DNA from: an uncultured Tabrizicola sp.
GTDB taxonomy: Bacteria > Pseudomonadota > Alphaproteobacteria > Rhodobacterales > Rhodobacteraceae
Assembly: GCA_937858255.1 (NCBI GenBank)
Contig: CALLZQ010000860.1
Location: 1 to 8,766 of the forward strand
Direction of reading: 5' to 3'
Length of the DNA stretch: 8,766 bases
Made by a program: the position numbers and the translations under genes. The notes under the pieces were generated by a model. The model ran no database searches, was not told the DNA's origin, and saw only the letters and a list, made by a program, of their open reading frames with translations. Below, piece by piece: positions 6,570 through 8,766 of the stretch (position 1 is its first letter; the number at the start of each line of letters is the position of its first letter).

Positions 6570-7268
6570 TCAGGCGCCCATCTGGTTATGCTTGCGGGCC
6601 ACCCATTGCTTGGCGGTTTCCACCGCAACAGCGGCATCGCGGCAATAGGCATCGGCGCCAATGGCGCGGCCGAATTCCTCATTCAGCGGGGCACCGCCGA
6701 CCAGCACGATATAGTCTTCGCGCAGGCCCTTTTCCTTCATCGTGTCGATCACGACCTTCATATAGGGCATGGTGGTGGTCAGCAGGGCCGACATGCCAAG
6801 GATATCGGGCTGCTCTTTTTCCAGCGCCTCAAGGTATTTCTCGACGGCATTGTTGATGCCCAGATCGACAACCTCAAAGCCGGCGCCTTCCATCATCATC
6901 GCGACAAGGTTCTTGCCGATGTCGTGGATATCGCCCTTGACGGTGCCGATGACCATCTTGCCCATGCGCGGCGCGCCGGTTTCGGCCAAGAGCGGTTTGA
7001 GGATGGCCATGCCGGCCTTCATCGCATTGGCCGACAGCAGCACTTCGGGCACGAACAGGATACCGTCGCGGAAGTCGTTGCCGACAATGGTCATGCCGGC
7101 GACCAGCGCCTTGGTCAGCACGTCATAGGGGGCCCAGCCGCGCTCGATCAGGATGTTCACACCCTCTTCGATTTCCTCCTTGAGGCCATCGTAGAGGTCG
7201 TCGTGCATTTGCAGCACAAGTTCGTCATCCGACAGTTCGGACAGGATGATTTCGTCATCGTCGGCCAT
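6570..7268 (-). CDS. Corrinoid (B12-binding) methyl-carrier protein, MtbC/MttC/MetH-like
   Basis: A cytosolic corrinoid shuttle protein that carries a methyl group on cobalamin between two methyltransferases. The 232 residues comprise an acidic N-terminal tail (ADDDE, SDDE), a four-helix cap domain (about 15-98, including VNILIERGW, GNDFRDGILFVPEVLLSANAMKAGM) and a Rossmann-like B12 domain (about 103-225). The His-on motif is KGDIHDIGKN, with Asp113, His115 and Gly118; further contacts are SALLTTTM (160-167) and GGAPLNEEFG (191-200). AGGAG lies 6 bases before ATG 7268. No methyltransferase partner lies in the window. The family serves methylamine, methanol or betaine demethylation, but in Rhodobacteraceae free-standing corrinoid proteins can also be part of a split cobalamin-dependent methionine synthase; which applies here cannot be told. 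It ends in its own terminator. Confidence 0.9.
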   Translation of the reverse strand: MADDDEIILSELSDDELVLQMHDDLYDGLKEEIEEGVNILIERGWAPYDVLTKALVAGMTIVGNDFRDGILFVPEVLLSANAMKAGMAILKPLLAETGAPRMGKMVIGTVKGDIHDIGKNLVAMMMEGAGFEVVDLGINNAVEKYLEALEKEQPDILGMSALLTTTMPYMKVVIDTMKEKGLREDYIVLVGGAPLNEEFGRAIGADAYCRDAAVAVETAKQWVARKHNQMGA

Positions 7269-7425
7269 GGCTCGCTCCTGCGACGTAGGTTCTTTTCTGT
7301 TGCATGGGGCCAAACCGGCCCCGTCACTTTGCGGTTTCCGACATGCGCCGATTGAAAGCCGACAGCAAGCCCTTGTCGTCTCGGATGACTTGAATTTTGT
7401 TCATGATCTGTTCAATATCTGACTC
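7269..7425. promoter_or_regulatory. Divergent promoter region between corrinoid and radical SAM genes
   Basis: These 157 bases separate divergent genes and must hold both promoters. For the plus gene, TTGAAT (7390-7395) and CAATAT (7413-7418) have a 17-base spacer and would start transcription close to the ATG at 7426. ATCTG occurs twice (7405-7409 and 7416-7420). TTGAA (7390-7394) and TTCAA (7411-7415) form an inverted pair. For the minus gene, a GGGGCC/GGCCCC hairpin (7306-7322) lies in the untranslated leader, without a T-run. No cobalamin riboswitch (B12 box) was recognised. Confidence 0.45.
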
Positions 7426-8562
7426 ATGTCCCGCCCCGATCCGCCCCCCGATCTGCCGTCTGACTCCCCCGCCGATGCGGCGCGGCACCCCCGGCTTTTG
7501 CCGGGGCGGCGGCTGAGGGCGCGGGGGGCTGACAGCAATGCCACCGGTCGCTTTGAACGGCTGACGGCAGAGGGTTTTGACGACGGCTGGGCCATGCCCG
7601 AGGAAGAGCGGCTGATCCAGACCGAAATCCGTTTGGAAACCCCGCGCAGCGCCCTGAGTTACAACCGGTCACCCGATCTGCCTTTCGATCGCAGCATCAA
7701 CCCCTATCGCGGCTGCGAACATGGTTGCATCTATTGCTTTGCCCGGCCAAGCCATGCCTATCTGAACCTGTCGCCGGGTCTGGATTTCGAAACCCGGCTG
7801 ATCGCGCGACCGGGGATCGAGACGGTGCTGGCACAGGAATTGCGGGCCCCCTCTTACAAGGTGGCGACGGTGGCCTTGGGGACCAATACCGATCCCTATC
7901 AACCCTGTGAGGCGCGATACGGGCTGATGCGGGCGATCCTCGGGGTACTGGCGTCTTTTCATCATCCGACGGCAATCACCACCAAAGGCACATTGATCGA
8001 GCGCGACCTCGACATTCTGGCGCCGATGGCCCGCGCCGGGCTGTTGCGGGTCGGGATTTCGGTCACGACGCTGGATGCGGGTCTGTCGCGCCGGCTCGAG
8101 CCGCGCGCGCCTGCGCCGGCACGGCGGCTGGCGACGATCCGGCGGCTGGCCGAGGCGGGGGTGCCGGTCGGCGTCATGGTGGCGCCGGTGATCCCGGGGC
8201 TGACCGATGCCGAGCTGGAACCGATCCTGACTGCGGTGCAGGAGGCGGGCGCCGTCGCGGCAAGCTGGATTGCCCTGCGCCTGCCACGCGAAGTCTCGCC
8301 CCTGTTTCAGGACTGGCTGGCGCGGCATGCGCCGGGGCGGGCGGCCAAGGTGATGGCACGGCTGCGGGAGATGCATGGCGGCAAGGATTACGATCCGGCC
8401 TGGGGTCGCCGGATGCGGGGCGAGGGGCTATGGTCCGATCTGATCGCCCAGCGGTTTGACAAGGCCGTGGTGCGGCTGGGCCTGAACAAGGCGATGCCAC
8501 CGCTGCGCCATGATCTCTTTGCCCCGCCGCTGCGGCCGGGCGATCAGCTATCGCTGTTCTAG
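7426..8562 (+). CDS. PA0069-family radical SAM protein
   Basis: A radical SAM enzyme of the PA0069/COG1533 type, distantly related to spore photoproduct lyase; its substrate is unknown. In 378 residues it has a Pro/Asp-rich, probably disordered N-terminus (1-30); the conserved RGADSNATGRFER segment; SALSYNRSPDLPFDRSINPYRGC; and the 4Fe-4S cluster motif CEHGCIYC (Cys97, Cys101, Cys104) followed by FARPSHAYL. Then come GTNTDPYQPCEARYGLMR, AITTKG, RVGISVTTLD, VMVAPVIPGLTD and a C-terminal domain ending in DQLSLF. ATG 7426 has no Shine-Dalgarno in the preceding 20 bases, which read TTCAATATCTGACTC just before it; the -10-like CAATAT is so close that the mRNA may be leaderless. It is transcribed alone, divergently from the corrinoid gene, and ends next to a set of palindromes. 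Confidence 0.9.
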   Translation: MSRPDPPPDLPSDSPADAARHPRLLPGRRLRARGADSNATGRFERLTAEGFDDGWAMPEEERLIQTEIRLETPRSALSYNRSPDLPFDRSINPYRGCEHGCIYCFARPSHAYLNLSPGLDFETRLIARPGIETVLAQELRAPSYKVATVALGTNTDPYQPCEARYGLMRAILGVLASFHHPTAITTKGTLIERDLDILAPMARAGLLRVGISVTTLDAGLSRRLEPRAPAPARRLATIRRLAEAGVPVGVMVAPVIPGLTDAELEPILTAVQEAGAVAASWIALRLPREVSPLFQDWLARHAPGRAAKVMARLREMHGGKDYDPAWGRRMRGEGLWSDLIAQRFDKAVVRLGLNKAMPPLRHDLFAPPLRPGDQLSLF

Positions 8563-8565
8563 CCG

Positions 8566-8608
8566 CAAATTTCTTGCAAGAAATTTGCAAATCCCTTCAA
8601 GGGATTTG
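8566..8608. repeat. Two adjacent, related A/T-rich palindromes
   Basis: Directly after the radical SAM stop lie two abutting palindromes of the same design. The first (8566-8587) has 11-base arms CAAATTTCTTG and CAAGAAATTTG; with flanking G and C it is a perfect 24-base palindrome. The second (8588-8608) has 10-base arms CAAATCCCTT and AAGGGATTTG around a central C. The second keeps the outer CAAAT/ATTTG and inner CTT/AAG but swaps TT/AA for CC/GG on both arms. Neither is followed by a clear T-run, yet the place between convergent genes suggests transcription termination or mRNA 3'-end protection. Confidence 0.65.
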
Positions 8609-8609
8609 G

Positions 8610-8637
8610 GTGGCGCCCCGCAGATGCGCGGCGCCAC
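8610..8637 (-). terminator. GC-rich hairpin after the right-edge minus gene
   Basis: GTGGCGCC (8610-8617) and GGCGCCAC (8630-8637) form a perfect 8-bp stem, with CGC/GCG able to pair inside the loop after one mismatch. It begins 5 bases beyond the stop of the minus gene at the right edge, the usual place for a terminator. No T-run follows on the minus strand; the next sequence is the A/T-rich palindrome pair, which may act together with it. Confidence 0.5.
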
Positions 8638-8642
8638 AAGGT

Positions 8643-8766
8643 TCAGCCGCGGCGACCGCGCCGCTCGCGCCGCGGGGCGCCTGCATCGTCGCCGGTCCCG
8701 TCCGAGGCCGAGGAAAAGGCGCCGAGCTTGGCCACCACATCGTCAAGGGTCGGACGCGGTCCCTTG
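8643..8766 (-). CDS. C-terminal end of an unidentified protein (partial)
   Basis: The window ends inside this minus-strand gene; only its last 40 codons are present, with TGA at 8645-8643. The visible part reads KGPRPTLDDVVAKLGAFSSA, then a Ser/Asp/Gly-rich linker SDGTGDDAGA, then the basic tail PRRERRGRRG. A short helix (TLDDVVAKLGAF) followed by an Arg/Gly-rich tail suggests contact with nucleic acid, but the family cannot be named from this fragment. The coding frame is supported by the stop followed by a hairpin at the expected distance and by consistent high-GC codon use. Confidence 0.6.
   Translation of the reverse strand, partial: KGPRPTLDDVVAKLGAFSSASDGTGDDAGAPRRERRGRRG

Noticed and set aside
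7255..7305. 16-codon minus-strand upstream frame (MQQKRTYVAGASHGRR) overlapping the corrinoid start
   Set aside because: It has no Shine-Dalgarno and no regulatory codon pattern; a chance ATG in the leader explains it.
6111..7355. 414-codon plus-strand open frame
   Set aside because: It is antisense to the corrinoid protein, the membrane protein and part of DUF1638, and crosses a strong minus-strand terminator; there are no motifs.

Overview
The window looks like chromosomal DNA from a high-GC alphaproteobacterium, most likely a Rhodobacteraceae member of the Rhodobacter/Gemmobacter/Pseudorhodobacter kind. This rests on codon and GC character, the sequences of LpxC, BamD and RecN, and a set of accessory genes (free-standing corrinoid protein, DUF1638, PA0069-type radical SAM protein) typical of that family. 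No mobile element, CRISPR array, tRNA or rRNA was seen.

Layout. Positions 1-276 hold no complete gene: a possible minus-strand secretion-signal remnant at the left edge, an intrinsic terminator (118-140, plus) and the lpxC leader. Positions 277-3857 carry a plus-strand envelope/DNA-repair run: lpxC (lipid A deacetylase), bamD (outer-membrane assembly lipoprotein) and recN (recombination repair ATPase). recN converges on a minus-strand block, and the two terminal genes share a CTAG tetranucleotide that serves as a stop codon on both strands.

The minus block (3854-6447, read right to left) is a compact four-gene set: a 51-residue two-helix membrane protein, a DUF1638 protein (start and stop overlap as GTGA), an LDHD/GlcD-type D-lactate dehydrogenase flavoprotein with a strong Shine-Dalgarno, and a small SnoaL/NTF2-like protein (ATGA overlap) that carries a net one-base frameshift near its C-terminus. 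A strong hairpin terminator (6511-6551) separates this set from the gene upstream of it, a corrinoid-binding methyl-carrier protein (6570-7268, minus).

Divergent from the corrinoid gene is a PA0069-family radical SAM protein (7426-8562, plus) that has no Shine-Dalgarno and a promoter-like pair of hexamers placed to give a leaderless message. It is followed by two adjacent related A/T-rich palindromes and a third GC-rich hairpin. The right edge (8643-8766, minus) is the Arg-rich C-terminal end of an unidentified protein.

The lpxC-bamD-recN part is ordinary core biology. The points most worth following up are the corrinoid protein next to DUF1638 and the membrane microprotein, the frameshift in the SnoaL-like gene, the paired palindromes with compensated base changes, and the probable leaderless radical SAM gene.
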